Assembly (NCBI RefSeq): GCF_002858675.1
Contig: NZ_PJZF01000022.1
Location: 1-64,000, forward strand
Direction of reading: 5' to 3'
Length of the DNA stretch: 64,000 bases
Source of the DNA: Chimaeribacter californicus
GTDB taxonomy: Bacteria; Pseudomonadota; Gammaproteobacteria; Enterobacterales; Enterobacteriaceae
Within the stretch, counting starts at the first letter, position 1, and the number at the start of each line of letters is the position of its first letter. Positions 47,931-58,973 of the stretch are shown piece by piece. The notes below the pieces were generated by a model that was not told where the DNA came from, made no database searches, and saw nothing but the letters and a program-made list of their open reading frames with translations. The position numbers and the translations under genes were made by a program.

Positions 47931-47949
47931 CAGGGGGTTCTCCGGGTTA

Positions 47950-47973
47950 CGTTATATAGCGAAGGATATAACG
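47950..47973. promoter_or_regulatory. ModE box before modABC
   Basis: The perfect arms CGTTATAT and ATATAACG with an 8-bp spacer match the ModE operator that represses modABC when molybdate is plentiful. It lies 20 bp upstream of the modA start. Confidence 0.85.
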
Positions 47974-48034
47974 TCATGACAAACCTTGTCATTCGGTTTA
48001 TCGGCCGTGAAAAACAGAACTTGAGGCTGGGCAT

Positions 48035-48060
48035 AAAAAAGCCCGGCACAGGGGCCGGGC
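48035..48060 (-). terminator. Terminator of acrZ
   Basis: On the minus strand the hairpin GCCCGGC-N6-GCCGGGC is followed by TTTTTT, 17 bp past the acrZ stop codon. Confidence 0.85.
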
Positions 48061-48076
48061 GGGGTCAGGCGTTGAT

Positions 48077-48247
48077 TCAGTGGCGGGCACCGGCATGCGT
48101 GTTGCCGTTGCGGCTCTCTTTCGGGTGGCCGACCTTCGAGAAGACGTTAAACACCGCACCCAGCCCATAAATCAGGCCAAGGATAATCGCCATCACCACC
48201 GGCACCATCACGATGGCAAACGCCAGACTCTCTAACAATTCCAACAT
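48077..48247 (-). CDS. acrZ: AcrZ, small accessory protein of AcrAB-TolC
   Basis: The 56-residue protein is a single membrane helix starting [20 protein letters not shown], very close to E. coli AcrZ (49). It has a slightly longer polar C-terminus rich in His, Asn and Gly. AcrZ binds AcrB and widens its drug range. It lies between modA and modE, exactly as in E. coli. The ATG at 48247 is the family start; the longer frame upstream is not coding. Confidence 0.93.
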   Translation of the reverse strand: MLELLESLAFAIVMVPVVMAIILGLIYGLGAVFNVFSKVGHPKESRNGNTHAGARH

Positions 48248-48431
48248 AATCGCCTCACTTAGCTGTGCGTTATGCGGCACATGCCGCGCGCGTCCTGCCC
48301 CGATAATAGCAACAATCGCACGCGGTGGCGTTAGCAATTCACCAACCGCCGCGGTTTGCCTCACTGCGTTCAATCAGCGACAATCCTGTTTATGCTGTTA
48401 CTTTTCCACTTCCCTGTTGTTGGATGCCGCC

Positions 48432-49223
48432 ATGCATGCTGAAATTTTGCTGACCCTGAAACTTGACCAACACCTGTTCGCTGACCCGCGCCGCATCGCC
48501 CTGCTGAAACAGGTGCAGGCCACCGGCTCCATCAGCCAAGGGGCGAAACTGGCGGGCATCAGCTATAAAAGCGCCTGGGATGCGATCAATGAGATGAACC
48601 AGCTGGGTGAGCAGACGCTGGTGGAGCGCGCCACCGGCGGCAAGGGCGGCGGCGGGGCCACGCTGACGCGCTACGGCCGGCGGCTGATCCAGCTGTATGA
48701 CCTGCTGACCCAGATTCAGCAAAAGGCGTTTGATGTGCTGAACGACGACGCCCTGCCGCTTGACAGCCTGCTCGCGGCGGTGGCGCGCGTCTCGTTGCAG
48801 ACCAGCGCCCGCAACCAGTTTTTCGCCACCGTGACCGATCGCGGCCACCAGCATGTGCAGCAACAGGTGCAGTTGCTGCTGGCGGACGGGCAGACCCGGC
48901 TGACGGCGGCCCTGACGGAGCAGAGCGCCGACCGGTTGCAGTTGCAGCCGGGCAAAGAGGTGCTGGCGCTGATCAAAGCGCCGTGGGTGACGCTGGCGGC
49001 GGCCGACACCCCGGCCCCGGCCAACAGCAACCAGTTTGCGTGCGTGGTCAGCCGCCTCCATCCGGGCCAGGAGAGCAGCGAAGTGCTGCTGACCTTTGCC
49101 GGTGATGAGACGCTGTGCGCCACTGTGCCAAATGCGCAGGTCGCCGCGCTGGCGCTGACGCCGGGCCTGAATGTCGTCGCGCAGGTGCAGCCGGATCAGG
49201 TGATTGTCGCCACCCTGTGCTGA
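48432..49223 (+). CDS. modE: Molybdate-responsive transcriptional regulator ModE
   Basis: The 263-residue regulator (E. coli 262) has an N-terminal winged HTH (QVQATGSISQGAKLAGISYKSAWDAINEMNQ) and two C-terminal Mop/TOBE domains that bind molybdate (SARNQFFATVTD and ANSNQFACVVSRLHPG). It represses modABC and activates moaABCDE in E. coli; both loci in this window carry matching boxes. The ATG at 48432 gives the family N-terminus. Confidence 0.96.
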   Translation: MHAEILLTLKLDQHLFADPRRIALLKQVQATGSISQGAKLAGISYKSAWDAINEMNQLGEQTLVERATGGKGGGGATLTRYGRRLIQLYDLLTQIQQKAFDVLNDDALPLDSLLAAVARVSLQTSARNQFFATVTDRGHQHVQQQVQLLLADGQTRLTAALTEQSADRLQLQPGKEVLALIKAPWVTLAAADTPAPANSNQFACVVSRLHPGQESSEVLLTFAGDETLCATVPNAQVAALALTPGLNVVAQVQPDQVIVATLC

Positions 49224-49345
49224 TTGTGGTTCTTTATCAGATAGTTGCATTTTCAGCGTTAACAGTTTGCAGATTTGTCAATTGACTTCATCCGGCCGGG
49301 CGCTTATCCCTAACCCAAACTGGTTGCACAATAAGGGATACCACC

Positions 49346-50815
49346 ATGTCGTCATTGCAGATTACGCAAGGCCTGTTCCGCCTGAGCGATACCCGCACCC
49401 TCCACCTGCCGGATCTGCGCCTGAATGCCGGGGAGAGCTGGGCGTTTGTCGGGGCCAACGGCAGCGGCAAATCGGCGCTGGCGCGCGCACTGGCCGGGGA
49501 GCTGGTGCAACTGGCCGGCACGCGCCACAGCGATTTCAAACGGGTTGCCCGCCTCTCGTTTGAGCAGCTGCAAAAGCTGGTGAGCGACGAATGGCAGCGC
49601 AACAACACCGACCTGCTGAGCGCCGATGAAGATGACACCGGCCGCACCACCGCTGAAATTATCCAGGAAAGCCACCGTGACCCGGCACGCTGTGCGGCAC
49701 TGGCCGCGCAGTTCGGCATTACGCCGCTGTTGACGCGCCGCTTCAAATACCTCTCTACCGGCGAAACGCGCAAAACGCTGCTGTGCCAGGCGTTGATGGC
49801 CGCGCCGGATCTGCTGATCCTCGACGAGCCGTTTGACGGGCTGGATGTGCAGTCACGCGGCCAGCTGGCGACGCTGCTCGGCACGCTGTCGCAACAGGGC
49901 ATTACGCTGGTGCTGGTGCTGAACCGCTTTGATGAGATCCCGCCGTTCATCGGGCAGGTCGGGGTGCTGGCGGATTGCCACCTCACCACCACCGGCAGCC
50001 GCGCAGAGGTGATGTCCCAGGCGCTGGTGGCGCAACTGGCGCACAGCGAGCAGCTGGCGGGCCTGGCCCTGCCGGAGACCGAGGAGCCGCAGCGCCGCCC
50101 CACCCTGCCGCCCGATCAGCCGCGCATTATCCTGCGCCACGGCGTGGTCTCTTATAACGATCGCCCGATTCTTAACGGCCTCGACTGGCAGGTGAACCCC
50201 GGCGAGCACTGGCAGATTGTCGGGCCGAACGGCGCGGGCAAATCTACCCTGCTGAGCCTGATTACCGGCGACCATCCGCAGGGCTACAGCAACGATTTAA
50301 CGCTGTTCGGCCGCCGGCGCGGCAGCGGGGAAACCATCTGGGACATTAAAAAGCATATCGGCTACGTCAGCAGCAGCCTGCATCTGGAGTACCGGGTCAG
50401 CGCCAGCGTGCGCACGGTGATCCTCTCCGGTTTCTTCGACTCTATCGGCATCTATCAGGCGGCGTCCGATCGCCAGCAACAGCTGACCCAGCAATGGCTG
50501 GCGCTGCTCGGGCTGGATGGCGCAGCGGCCGATGCGCCGTTCCACAGCCTCTCCTGGGGGCAGCAGCGGCTGGCATTGATTGCCCGCGCCCTGGTGAAAC
50601 ACCCGGCGCTGCTGATTCTCGACGAGCCGTTACAGGGGCTGGACCCGCTGAACCGCCAGCTGGTGCGCCGCTGGATTGATGTGCTGATTGGCGAGGGCGA
50701 CACGCAGCTGCTGTTTGTGTCGCACCACGCGGAGGACGCGCCGCAGTGCATCACCCACCGGCTCAGTTTTGTGCCGGACGGCGACAGTTACCGCTACCCG
50801 GTTGAACGCCTCTGA
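49346..50815 (+). CDS. modF: ModF, duplicated ABC ATPase associated with the mod locus
   Basis: The 489-residue protein (E. coli 490) has two fused ABC domains. The first Walker A is GANGSGKSA and the first signature YLSTGETRK; the second Walker A is GPNGAGKST and the second signature SLSWGQQRLALIARAL. There is no membrane domain. Its exact role is undefined; it follows modE by 122 bp, as in E. coli. Confidence 0.95.
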   Translation: MSSLQITQGLFRLSDTRTLHLPDLRLNAGESWAFVGANGSGKSALARALAGELVQLAGTRHSDFKRVARLSFEQLQKLVSDEWQRNNTDLLSADEDDTGRTTAEIIQESHRDPARCAALAAQFGITPLLTRRFKYLSTGETRKTLLCQALMAAPDLLILDEPFDGLDVQSRGQLATLLGTLSQQGITLVLVLNRFDEIPPFIGQVGVLADCHLTTTGSRAEVMSQALVAQLAHSEQLAGLALPETEEPQRRPTLPPDQPRIILRHGVVSYNDRPILNGLDWQVNPGEHWQIVGPNGAGKSTLLSLITGDHPQGYSNDLTLFGRRRGSGETIWDIKKHIGYVSSSLHLEYRVSASVRTVILSGFFDSIGIYQAASDRQQQLTQQWLALLGLDGAAADAPFHSLSWGQQRLALIARALVKHPALLILDEPLQGLDPLNRQLVRRWIDVLIGEGDTQLLFVSHHAEDAPQCITHRLSFVPDGDSYRYPVERL

Positions 50816-50866
50816 TTTCACAGGGGCACCGGTTGCCCCCTTGCCTTTGTTCAGGCTGCCCGTTAA

Positions 50867-50882
50867 GTGAAAGCGATTACAC
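50867..50882. promoter_or_regulatory. GalR/GalS operator 1
   Basis: GTGAAAGCGATTACAC matches the gal operator consensus GTGNAANCGNTTNCAC at every fixed position. Confidence 0.85.
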
Positions 50883-50997
50883 TTCACGGCAGCGGCGCTA
50901 TGCCGCCTGTTCGCCTGCTGAGGCCACAATGCCTGCCCCGCGCTTTTTCAGCCAAACACCTGCTGCCTTTTCCCCGGGGCTTATGCTAGGCTTTCCC

Positions 50998-51013
50998 GTG
51001 TAAGCGATTCCAT
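50998..51013. promoter_or_regulatory. GalR/GalS operator 2
   Basis: GTGTAAGCGATTCCAT matches the gal operator consensus at all fixed positions but the last. Confidence 0.75.
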
Positions 51014-51105
51014 TTTTTAAGCCTGGATCACCTTTTCCTGCCCGCACGCATGCTATCTTTCAGCACGCTATGTGACAGAAAAGCGTGACGCCGTGATGGC
51101 TTGCT

Positions 51106-51121
51106 GTGGAAACGATTACAC
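51106..51121. promoter_or_regulatory. GalR/GalS operator 3
   Basis: GTGGAAACGATTACAC matches the gal operator consensus at every fixed position. It lies about 108 bp from operator 2, a spacing comparable to the OE-OI distance that allows DNA looping in E. coli gal. Confidence 0.85.
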
Positions 51122-51187
51122 CCATGCGCCGACAGGCGGCGCTTCCTGTTGCTGTTCCCTGTTTTGCCCCTGGGCCAGATGCCCTGA

Positions 51188-52273
<1,086 letters not shown>

Positions 52274-52277
52274 TCCC

Positions 52278-53426
52278 ATGAGCCTTACCACTACGACCCA
52301 ACAGATTTTTGAGCAGGTGTTCGGTTACCCGGCCGCGCTGACCGTCAAGGCCCCCGGCCGCGTCAACCTGATCGGCGAGCATACCGACTATAACGACGGC
52401 TTTGTGCTGCCGTGCGCCATCGACTACGAGACGGTGATCGCCTGCGCCAGACGTGATGACCGCCAGATCCGCGTGGTGGCGGTGGATTATGACAACCAGC
52501 AGGACAGCTTCTCCCTCGATGCGCCGATCCTCAGCAGCGACGAACTGCCGTGGGCCAACTATGTGCGTGGGGTGGTGAAACACCTGCACCAGCGCAGCCC
52601 GGGCTTCGGCGGCGCCGATCTGGTGATCAGCGGCAATGTGCCGCAGGGCGCGGGGCTCAGCTCCTCCGCGTCGCTGGAGGTGGCGGTCGGCCAGGCGATA
52701 CAGGCGCTGTATAACCTGCCGCTGGATGGCGTGGCACTGGCGCTGAACGGCCAGGAAGCGGAAAACCAGTTTGTCGGCTGCAATTGCGGCATCATGGACC
52801 AGTTGATCTCCGCGCTCGGCAAGCAGGATCACGCGTTGCTGATCGACTGCCGTTCGCTGGAGACCCGTGCAGTGCCGATGCCGGAAAACGTCTCGGTGGT
52901 GATCATCAACTCCAACGTCAAACGCGGGCTGGTGGGCAGTGAGTACAACACCCGTCGCGAACAGTGCGAAGTGGCCGCCCGCTTCTTCGGCGTCAAGGCG
53001 CTGCGCGACGTTAACCCGGACATCTTCTTCCCGATCGCCGACGAGCTTGACCCGGTGGTCTCCCGCCGCGCGCGCCATGTGATCACCGAAAACAACCGCA
53101 CGCTGGCCGCCGCCGACGCGCTGGCCGCAGGCGACCTGAAGAAAATGGGCCAGCTGATGGCCGAGTCCCACGCCTCGATGCGTGACGATTTTGAGATCAC
53201 CGTGCCGCCTATCGACGCGTTGGTCGAAATGGTGAAAGGGGTGATTGGTGAGCGCGGCGGTGTGCGCATGACCGGCGGCGGCTTCGGCGGCTGTGTGGTC
53301 GCGCTGATGCCGGCCGATCTGGTAGACGAAGTGAAAGCCACGGTGGCGCGGGAATATCAGGCCAAAACCGGGCTGAAAGAGACCTTCTACGTCTGCCGCG
53401 CGATGCAGGGGGCGGGCGTATGCTGA
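52278..53426 (+). CDS. galK: Galactokinase
   Basis: The 382-residue GHMP kinase has the same length as E. coli GalK. The signature [16 protein letters not shown] (28-43), the ATP-binding [15 protein letters not shown] and [13 protein letters not shown] are intact. The ATG at 52278, 4 bp after the galT stop, is chosen over an upstream ATG inside galT. Confidence 0.97.
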   Translation: MSLTTTTQQIFEQVFGYPAALTVKAPGRVNLIGEHTDYNDGFVLPCAIDYETVIACARRDDRQIRVVAVDYDNQQDSFSLDAPILSSDELPWANYVRGVVKHLHQRSPGFGGADLVISGNVPQGAGLSSSASLEVAVGQAIQALYNLPLDGVALALNGQEAENQFVGCNCGIMDQLISALGKQDHALLIDCRSLETRAVPMPENVSVVIINSNVKRGLVGSEYNTRREQCEVAARFFGVKALRDVNPDIFFPIADELDPVVSRRARHVITENNRTLAAADALAAGDLKKMGQLMAESHASMRDDFEITVPPIDALVEMVKGVIGERGGVRMTGGGFGGCVVALMPADLVDEVKATVAREYQAKTGLKETFYVCRAMQGAGVC

Positions 53427-54457
53427 ACCAGACCCCGGCACCGGACGGCCAGCCGTTCCGCCTGCATACCCTGCGCAATGCCCACGGCATGACCCTGACC
53501 TTTATGGACTGGGGCGCAACCTGGCTCTCCGCCGTGCTGCCGCTGGCAGACGGCACCGAGCGCGAGCTGCTGCTGGGCTGTGAATCCACCGATCGCTACC
53601 CGGTGCAGGACGCCTACCTGGGGGCGACCGTGGGGCGTTACGCCAACCGCATCGCCAATGCCCGCCTGCAACATGGCGGCAAAACGTTCCGGCTCGCCGC
53701 CAATCAGGGCGCGCACCAGCTGCACGGCGGCCCGGAAGGGTTCCATGCCCGCCGCTGGCACTGCCTGGAGGCGGATGAGACACAGCTGCGTTACCAGATC
53801 CAGTCACCGGATGGCGACCAGGGTTACCCCGGCAACCTCACCGCCACCGTCACTTACCACCTGACCGACGATAACCGGCTGGAGATTGAGTACGCTGCCA
53901 CCGTTGACCAGCCTTGCCCGGTTAACCTGACCAACCACGCCTATTTCAACCTGGACGGCGAAGGCACGGATGTGCGCCGCCACCGGCTGCAACTCTTTGC
54001 CGACCACTTCCTGCCGGTAGACAGCGAAGGCATCCCGAGTGCCGATCTGACGGCCGTGGACGGCACCGGCATGGACTTCCGCCAGCCTAAAACCCTGGCG
54101 CAGGATTTCCTGAAAGATCGCGACCAGCAACGGGTGAAAGGGTATGACCACGCCTATCTGCTGCGCCGCTCCAGCGGTGCGCTGGACTGCCCGGCCGCGA
54201 ACCTCTGGTCATCAGATGACAAGGTAAAACTGAGCGTGTTCACCACCGCCCCGGCGTTGCAGCTCTACAGCGGTAACTACCTGAGCGGTGTACCAAACCG
54301 CAACGGCGGCAGCTATAGCGCTTACCAGGGCGTGGCGCTGGAGAGCGAATTCCTGCCCGACAGCCCGGCCCACCCGGAATGGCCGCAGCCTGACTGCTGG
54401 CTGGCACCCGGTAAAACTTACCGCGCCACCACCGTGTACCAGTTTTTCGCGCTGTAA
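53420..54457 (+). CDS. galM: Galactose mutarotase (aldose 1-epimerase)
   Basis: The 345-residue enzyme (E. coli 346) interconverts alpha and beta anomers of galactose. Active-site motifs are [20 protein letters not shown] (catalytic His) and the late [19 protein letters not shown] (catalytic Glu). It overlaps galK by 7 bp and is followed by a terminator. Confidence 0.96.
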   Translation: MLNQTPAPDGQPFRLHTLRNAHGMTLTFMDWGATWLSAVLPLADGTERELLLGCESTDRYPVQDAYLGATVGRYANRIANARLQHGGKTFRLAANQGAHQLHGGPEGFHARRWHCLEADETQLRYQIQSPDGDQGYPGNLTATVTYHLTDDNRLEIEYAATVDQPCPVNLTNHAYFNLDGEGTDVRRHRLQLFADHFLPVDSEGIPSADLTAVDGTGMDFRQPKTLAQDFLKDRDQQRVKGYDHAYLLRRSSGALDCPAANLWSSDDKVKLSVFTTAPALQLYSGNYLSGVPNRNGGSYSAYQGVALESEFLPDSPAHPEWPQPDCWLAPGKTYRATTVYQFFAL

Positions 54458-54466
54458 CCCTGCCCT

Positions 54467-54491
54467 GACGGGAGCCCTGCTCCCGTTTTTT
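54467..54491 (+). terminator. Terminator of galTKM
   Basis: The hairpin ACGGGAGC-CCT-GCTCCCGT is followed by seven Ts. Confidence 0.9.
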
Positions 54492-54608
54492 TCGTGTCTT
54501 TTCAGCAACAAAATGTGAGAACCGGCACACTCCCGGCTGAAATCCCGCCTTGCCCCCTTTCTGCCCTCTACGCTTAAAGACGTGCCCTTTCCCGTTCAAG
54601 GAGTTCCT

Positions 54609-54941
54609 ATGCGTAATGCTTTCTGCTGCTGTGCCTTTGCCCTGCTGGTTACCGGCAGTGCGCTGGCGGCCGGCCACGCGTCCGCCGTGCCCTCTTCGGT
54701 GCTGCGCGACCCTGAGCAGCAAAAAATGACCGACTGCGAACAGCAGGCCACCATGCAATCACTCAAGGGGGAGGACCGGAAAAAATTCATGAGCCAGTGC
54801 CTGCCCGCCCAGGTCAACCCGGCGAAAGAACTGACGCCCCATCAGTTAAAAATGCAGGCCTGTAATCAGGACGCCGACAAGCAGGACATCACCGGCGATG
54901 CACGCAAAACCTTTATGAGTAAGTGCCTGAAAAAGCATTGA
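54609..54941 (+). CDS. psiF: PsiF family periplasmic protein
   Basis: The 110-residue protein has a signal peptide ending near GSALA and two copies of the PsiF repeat: QQKMTDCEQQA...RKKFMSQCL and QLKMQACNQDA...RKTFMSKCL. Each carries a cysteine pair. E. coli psiF (phosphate-starvation inducible, 106 residues) is beside phoA; here the gene lies between galM and gpmA. Function unknown. ATG 54609 follows AAGGAGTTCCT. Confidence 0.85.
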   Translation: MRNAFCCCAFALLVTGSALAAGHASAVPSSVLRDPEQQKMTDCEQQATMQSLKGEDRKKFMSQCLPAQVNPAKELTPHQLKMQACNQDADKQDITGDARKTFMSKCLKKH

Positions 54942-55097
54942 TGACCACTGAAATCAGCGGGGCGTGCGCCTGCCTGCCGCGCCCTGCGCCGCGTTTCATT
55001 TTCTTTGTGCCCTAAATTTCGTTATGGTGTAGGTCAACAGATTGTCCCCGCCAATGGGTTGGTGGAAAAAGACGCGGGTGACCGCGGCACAATCCGA

Positions 55098-55126
55098 TTG
55101 TCGGCGCGATGGTCAGGCAATATAAT
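55098..55126 (+). promoter_or_regulatory. gpmA promoter
   Basis: TTGTCG (55098-55103) and a perfect TATAAT (55121-55126) are separated by 17 bp, 45 bp from the start codon. Confidence 0.65.
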
Positions 55127-55142
55127 GATAATTGTTATCATT
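55124..55142. promoter_or_regulatory. Fur box upstream of gpmA
   Basis: AATGATAATTGTTATCATT is a near-match to the 19-bp Fur consensus and overlaps the -10 element. E. coli gpmA is also Fur-regulated, so iron-dependent repression is predicted. Confidence 0.85.
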
Positions 55143-55170
55143 AAAAATCAGGAAATTAAGGAGTTTAGCT

Positions 55171-55923
55171 ATGGCTGTAACGAAGCTGGTGCTGGTGAGA
55201 CATGGTGAAAGTGAGTGGAACAAAGAGAACCGCTTCACAGGCTGGAAAGATGTCGATCTTTCTGAAAAGGGCCGCACCGAAGCCAAGCAGGCAGGTCAGT
55301 TGCTGAAACAGGAAGGCTTCCATTTTGATTTTGCTTACACCTCGGTACTGAAACGTGCCATCCACACCCTGTGGAACATCCTGGATGAGCTGGACCAGCC
55401 ATGGCTGCCGGTGGAGAAATCCTGGAAACTGAACGAACGTCACTACGGGGCGTTGCAGGGCCTGGACAAAGCCGAAACCGCGCAGAAGTATGGCGACGAG
55501 CAGGTTAAACAGTGGCGTCGCGGCTTCGCGGTGACCCCGCCGGAGCTGACCAAAGACGACGAGCGTTTCCCTGGTCACGACCCGCGCTATGCGAAACTGC
55601 GTGCTGAAGAGCTGCCGACCACGGAAAGCCTGGCGCTGACCATCGACCGCGTGATCCCTTACTGGACTGACGTGATCAAGCCACGCCTCGAAAGCGGTGA
55701 GCGTGTGATCGTTGCTGCCCACGGTAACTCCCTGCGTGCGCTGGTGAAATACCTGGACAACATGAGCGAAGAGGAAATCCTCGAGCTGAACATCCCGACC
55801 GGCGTGCCGCTGGTGTATGAGTTCGACGAAAACTTCAAGCCGATCAAACACTACTATCTGGGCAATGCCGACGAGATCGCCGCGAAAGCCGCAGCCGTGG
55901 CAAACCAGGGCAAAGCGAAGTAA
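55171..55923 (+). CDS. gpmA: 2,3-bisphosphoglycerate-dependent phosphoglycerate mutase
   Basis: The 250-residue glycolytic enzyme has the same length as E. coli GpmA. The phosphohistidine motif [18 protein letters not shown] has H11, and the second catalytic histidine lies in [15 protein letters not shown]. The ATG at 55171 has the RBS AAGGAG 7 bases upstream; a frame running from 55132 is not used. It is terminated by a hairpin shared with convergent aroG. Confidence 0.97.
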   Translation: MAVTKLVLVRHGESEWNKENRFTGWKDVDLSEKGRTEAKQAGQLLKQEGFHFDFAYTSVLKRAIHTLWNILDELDQPWLPVEKSWKLNERHYGALQGLDKAETAQKYGDEQVKQWRRGFAVTPPELTKDDERFPGHDPRYAKLRAEELPTTESLALTIDRVIPYWTDVIKPRLESGERVIVAAHGNSLRALVKYLDNMSEEEILELNIPTGVPLVYEFDENFKPIKHYYLGNADEIAAKAAAVANQGKAK

Positions 55924-55970
55924 TTTTTCTGACGCAAAAGTCATCTTTCTGCCGCGATAACGCAGAAACA

Positions 55971-55999
55971 AAAACGGAGCCTCTCGGCTCCGTTTTTTT
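55971..55999. terminator. Bidirectional terminator gpmA/aroG
   Basis: The hairpin AAAACGGAGCC-TCTC-GGCTCCGTTTT with flanking A- and T-runs lies between convergent genes. Confidence 0.92.
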
Positions 56000-56017
56000 A
56001 TGCCTGCGGCACCCGGC

Positions 56018-57070
56018 TTAGCCGCGGCGCGCCTGTACGGCGTCAGCCAGCTGGCGCAGCACGGTCTCGGTATCTTCCCAGCCGATGCAGGCATCCGTCA
56101 CGCTCTGGCCATAGACCAGCGGTTCGCCGCTCTCCAGGCTCTGGTTGCCTTCCACCAGATGGCTTTCAATCATCACGCCCATGATGCTCGCGTCACCGCC
56201 GGCAATCTGCCCGCTGACGTCTGTGGCCACTTCCAGCTGCTTCTTGAACTGCTTGCTGCTGTTCGCGTGGCTGAAGTCGATCATGATGCGTGGCGGCAGG
56301 CCCGCTTTCTCCAGCCCGGCCTTCACCTCGCTGACGTGCGCGGCGTTGTAGTTCGGCTCCTTCCCACCACGCAGGATGATGTGGCAGTCCGCATTACCGC
56401 TGGTGTTAACAATGGCGGAATGGCCCCATTTGGTGACCGACAGGAAGCAGTGCGGCGCGCCGGCAGCGTTGATGGCGTCAATCGCCACTTTAATGGTGCC
56501 GTCGGTGCCGTTTTTGAAGCCCACCGGGCAGGAGAGGCCGGACGCCAGTTCACGGTGAACCTGCGATTCTGTGGTACGTGCGCCGATGGCACCCCAGCTC
56601 ATCAGGTCTGCCAGGTATTGCGGGGTGATCATGTCCAGGAACTCGCCGGCAGCCGGCAGGCCGGTGTCATTGATCTCCAGTAACAATTTTCGCGCCAGGC
56701 GCAGGCCGTCATTAATCTGAAAACTGCCGTCCATCTGCGGGTCATTAATCAGCCCCTTCCAGCCCACCGTGGTACGCGGTTTTTCAAAATAGACACGCAT
56801 TACAATTTCCAGCGAACCTTTTAACTCTTCACGCAATGCCAGCAGGCGGGCCGCGTAGGCTTTGGCCGCGTCCGGATCGTGAATGGAGCAAGGGCCAATC
56901 ACCACCAGCAGGCGATCATCGTTACCTTTCAGGATCTTATGGATAGCACTGCGGGCATGTGACACCGTTTCAGCGGCGTTATCGGTAGCGGGGAATTTCT
57001 CTAACAGGGCAACCGGCGGCAGGAGTTCTTTAATCTCTTTAATGCGTAAATCGTCGTTTTGATAATTCAT
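56018..57070 (-). CDS. aroG: 3-deoxy-7-phosphoheptulonate synthase, Phe-sensitive
   Basis: The 350-residue DAHP synthase has the same length as E. coli AroG. It condenses phosphoenolpyruvate and erythrose-4-phosphate at the entry to aromatic amino-acid synthesis. Signatures are LLVVIGPCSIHDP, MRVYFEKPRTTVGWKGLINDP, SGLSCPVGFKNGTDG and MIDFSHANSSK. Position beside gpmA and ybgS supports AroG rather than AroF or AroH. A TyrR-type box is upstream. Confidence 0.96.
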   Translation of the reverse strand: MNYQNDDLRIKEIKELLPPVALLEKFPATDNAAETVSHARSAIHKILKGNDDRLLVVIGPCSIHDPDAAKAYAARLLALREELKGSLEIVMRVYFEKPRTTVGWKGLINDPQMDGSFQINDGLRLARKLLLEINDTGLPAAGEFLDMITPQYLADLMSWGAIGARTTESQVHRELASGLSCPVGFKNGTDGTIKVAIDAINAAGAPHCFLSVTKWGHSAIVNTSGNADCHIILRGGKEPNYNAAHVSEVKAGLEKAGLPPRIMIDFSHANSSKQFKKQLEVATDVSGQIAGGDASIMGVMIESHLVEGNQSLESGEPLVYGQSVTDACIGWEDTETVLRQLADAVQARRG

Positions 57071-57424
57071 AGCTGGTCCATTCGGTATTCAGGAGGTGCA
57101 CACGCGGCATATCCGGCTAAATTTATCGTCTCTGCCGGCGGCTGTAAACATACTTTAACACCCTCATTTTCCGAATGTCTGATTGATAACTGAAAATTAT
57201 AATCTAGGCTTAAAGTATGCATGTAATACGGTAAAGACCGCAGGCGATCTCCTTGCAGCCCCTGTTTTTCCCGGCGCGCCCGGCTAAGACGTTAGCCGAA
57301 AGCTCACTGTCCGCAGTGATTCAGGATCGTGAAAACGCACTGTCATGGCCCTGGTAGCCTGCCAGGCTGCTTTTGAAAGTTTCACTCAATCAGACTCACA
57401 GCATCATAAAATGGAGAAAACGTT
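57071..57424. other. aroG-ybgS divergent intergenic region
   Basis: This 354-bp region has the promoters of aroG and ybgS. A TyrR-type box (57143-57160) is the only recognisable regulator site. No small ORF with a convincing RBS is seen. Confidence 0.4.
57143..57160. promoter_or_regulatory. TyrR box upstream of aroG
   Basis: TGTAAA-N6-TTAACA differs from the TyrR consensus TGTAAA-N6-TTTACA at one base. E. coli aroG is repressed by TyrR with phenylalanine, so the site fits its position 73 bp upstream of the start. Confidence 0.65.
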
Positions 57425-57784
57425 ATGAAAAAGCTCGCATTGATTTTTCTGACCGCAACCATGGCTTTCGGTAGTGGCGCAGCGCTGGCTGCTGGTTCAT
57501 CTTCTGACAGCGGCTCTTCGTCGGAGAATAACGGCCTGTCTAACCAGTCGAATAGCCCAGGTGCAAAAGAGAACCTGCCACCGGCCAATGTGGACAACAG
57601 CAAGATCAACACCGGTTCCACGGATGCCAGCGGCAACACCAGCATCGATAAAGGTACCGGTGACACCAGCACCGCCACCGGCAGCACCGATGCCAACGAA
57701 GCGCATAAAGACACCATCTGCAAAGATGGCCGCTGCCCAGACCAGACCCCAGGCTCTTCCGAAGCTGACGCGACCTCCAAATAA
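57425..57784 (+). CDS. ybgS: YbgS-like secreted protein
   Basis: The 119-residue protein has a signal peptide (MKKLALIFLTATMAFGSGAALAA) and a low-complexity mature part rich in Ser, Asn, Asp, Gly and Thr. The ENLPPANVDNSKINTGS and EAHKDTICKDGRCPD motifs match E. coli YbgS (126). Position between aroG and zitB is the same as in E. coli. Function is unknown. The mature domain looks disordered apart from the Cys-containing segment. Confidence 0.88.
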   Translation: MKKLALIFLTATMAFGSGAALAAGSSSDSGSSSENNGLSNQSNSPGAKENLPPANVDNSKINTGSTDASGNTSIDKGTGDTSTATGSTDANEAHKDTICKDGRCPDQTPGSSEADATSK

Positions 57785-57992
57785 CCGGACGGCATGTGCC
57801 GGTGACGCAGCAGACGGGGGGCATTGCCCCCTGTTTCTTATTCTGCCCCTGTAATCCCTTCTTACTCCCCTTGCAACCTGCCCCGCTTAGGTTATGCTAA
57901 CCTCCTCTTTAAGCCACTGATATTTGGTGTTTTGTTATAACATGACACCTTCAGCCGGTGATGTCAGCCCGTCATTTATTATAGGAAATTGT

Positions 57993-58937
57993 ATGCCTCA
58001 CTCTCATCATCACTCTCATGCCGCCCCGCACACGGGTAACAGCAAACGCCTGCTGTGGGCATTTCTGGTGACAGCCGGGTTTATGGTCGCGGAAGTGATC
58101 GGCGGGCTGGTGTCCGGCTCGCTGGCGCTGCTGGCGGATGCCGGCCATATGCTGACCGACTCCGCCGCCCTGCTGATGGCGCTGCTGGCGGTACGCTTCG
58201 CCCAGCGCAAACCCAATGCGCGCCACACCTTCGGCTACCTGCGGCTGACCACCATGGCGGCCTTTGTCAATGCTGCCGCCCTGTTGCTGATTGTGCTGCT
58301 GATTCTGTGGGAAGCGATCCAGCGCTTTATGTCGCCGCAGCCGGTGCTGGGCGGTACCATGATGATGATTGCGATCGCGGGGCTGGTGGCGAACCTGGTG
58401 TCGTTCTGGTTGCTGCACCGCGGCGAAGAGGAGGCCAATATCAACGTGCGGGCGGCGGCACTGCATGTGATGGGGGATCTGCTCGGGTCAGTAGGCGCGA
58501 TTGCAGCAGCGCTGATCATCCTCTATACCGGCTGGACGCCCATCGATCCGATTTTGTCGGTATTAGTTTCCTGCCTGGTGTTACGCAGCGCCTGGGGCCT
58601 GCTGAAAGAGAGCTTTCACGAACTGCTGGAAGGGACGCCACAAGAGATTGATATTGCGGCGCTGCAAAAAGATCTCTGCGGCAACATTCCTGAAGTGCGC
58701 AATGTACACCACGTGCACGTCTGGCAGATTGGTGAACAACGGCTGATGACCCTGCATGTGCAGGTGATCCCACCCCATAACCATGATGCGCTGCTGCACA
58801 GCATCCAGCATTACCTGCTGGACCACTATAAGATTGGCCATGCCACGATTCAGATGGAGTACCAGCATTGCGACACGCCGGACTGCCTGATCAACGAGGC
58901 ACCCGCCGCGCACGCCCATCACCACCATCATCACTGA
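57993..58937 (+). CDS. zitB: Zinc/cadmium efflux CDF transporter ZitB
   Basis: The 314-residue cation-diffusion-facilitator exporter (E. coli 313) has six helices. Metal-site motifs are [18 protein letters not shown] (D-x3-H) in helix 2 and [16 protein letters not shown] (H-x3-D) in helix 5. A cytosolic C-terminal domain ends in a His run (HAHHHHHH). The N-terminus is also His-rich ([12 protein letters not shown]). ATG 57993 follows TAGGAAATTGT. It exports Zn2+ into the periplasm in exchange for protons. Confidence 0.96.
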   Translation: MPHSHHHSHAAPHTGNSKRLLWAFLVTAGFMVAEVIGGLVSGSLALLADAGHMLTDSAALLMALLAVRFAQRKPNARHTFGYLRLTTMAAFVNAAALLLIVLLILWEAIQRFMSPQPVLGGTMMMIAIAGLVANLVSFWLLHRGEEEANINVRAAALHVMGDLLGSVGAIAAALIILYTGWTPIDPILSVLVSCLVLRSAWGLLKESFHELLEGTPQEIDIAALQKDLCGNIPEVRNVHHVHVWQIGEQRLMTLHVQVIPPHNHDALLHSIQHYLLDHYKIGHATIQMEYQHCDTPDCLINEAPAAHAHHHHHH

Positions 58938-58938
58938 C

Positions 58939-58966
58939 AACAAAGCCACCACGAGGTGGCTTTGTT
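58939..58966. terminator. Bidirectional terminator zitB/nadA
   Basis: The 12-bp perfect stem AACAAAGCCACC/GGTGGCTTTGTT with a 4-base loop lies between the convergent stops. T-runs are short, so efficiency is uncertain. Confidence 0.65.
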
Positions 58967-58973
58967 CTGGGGC

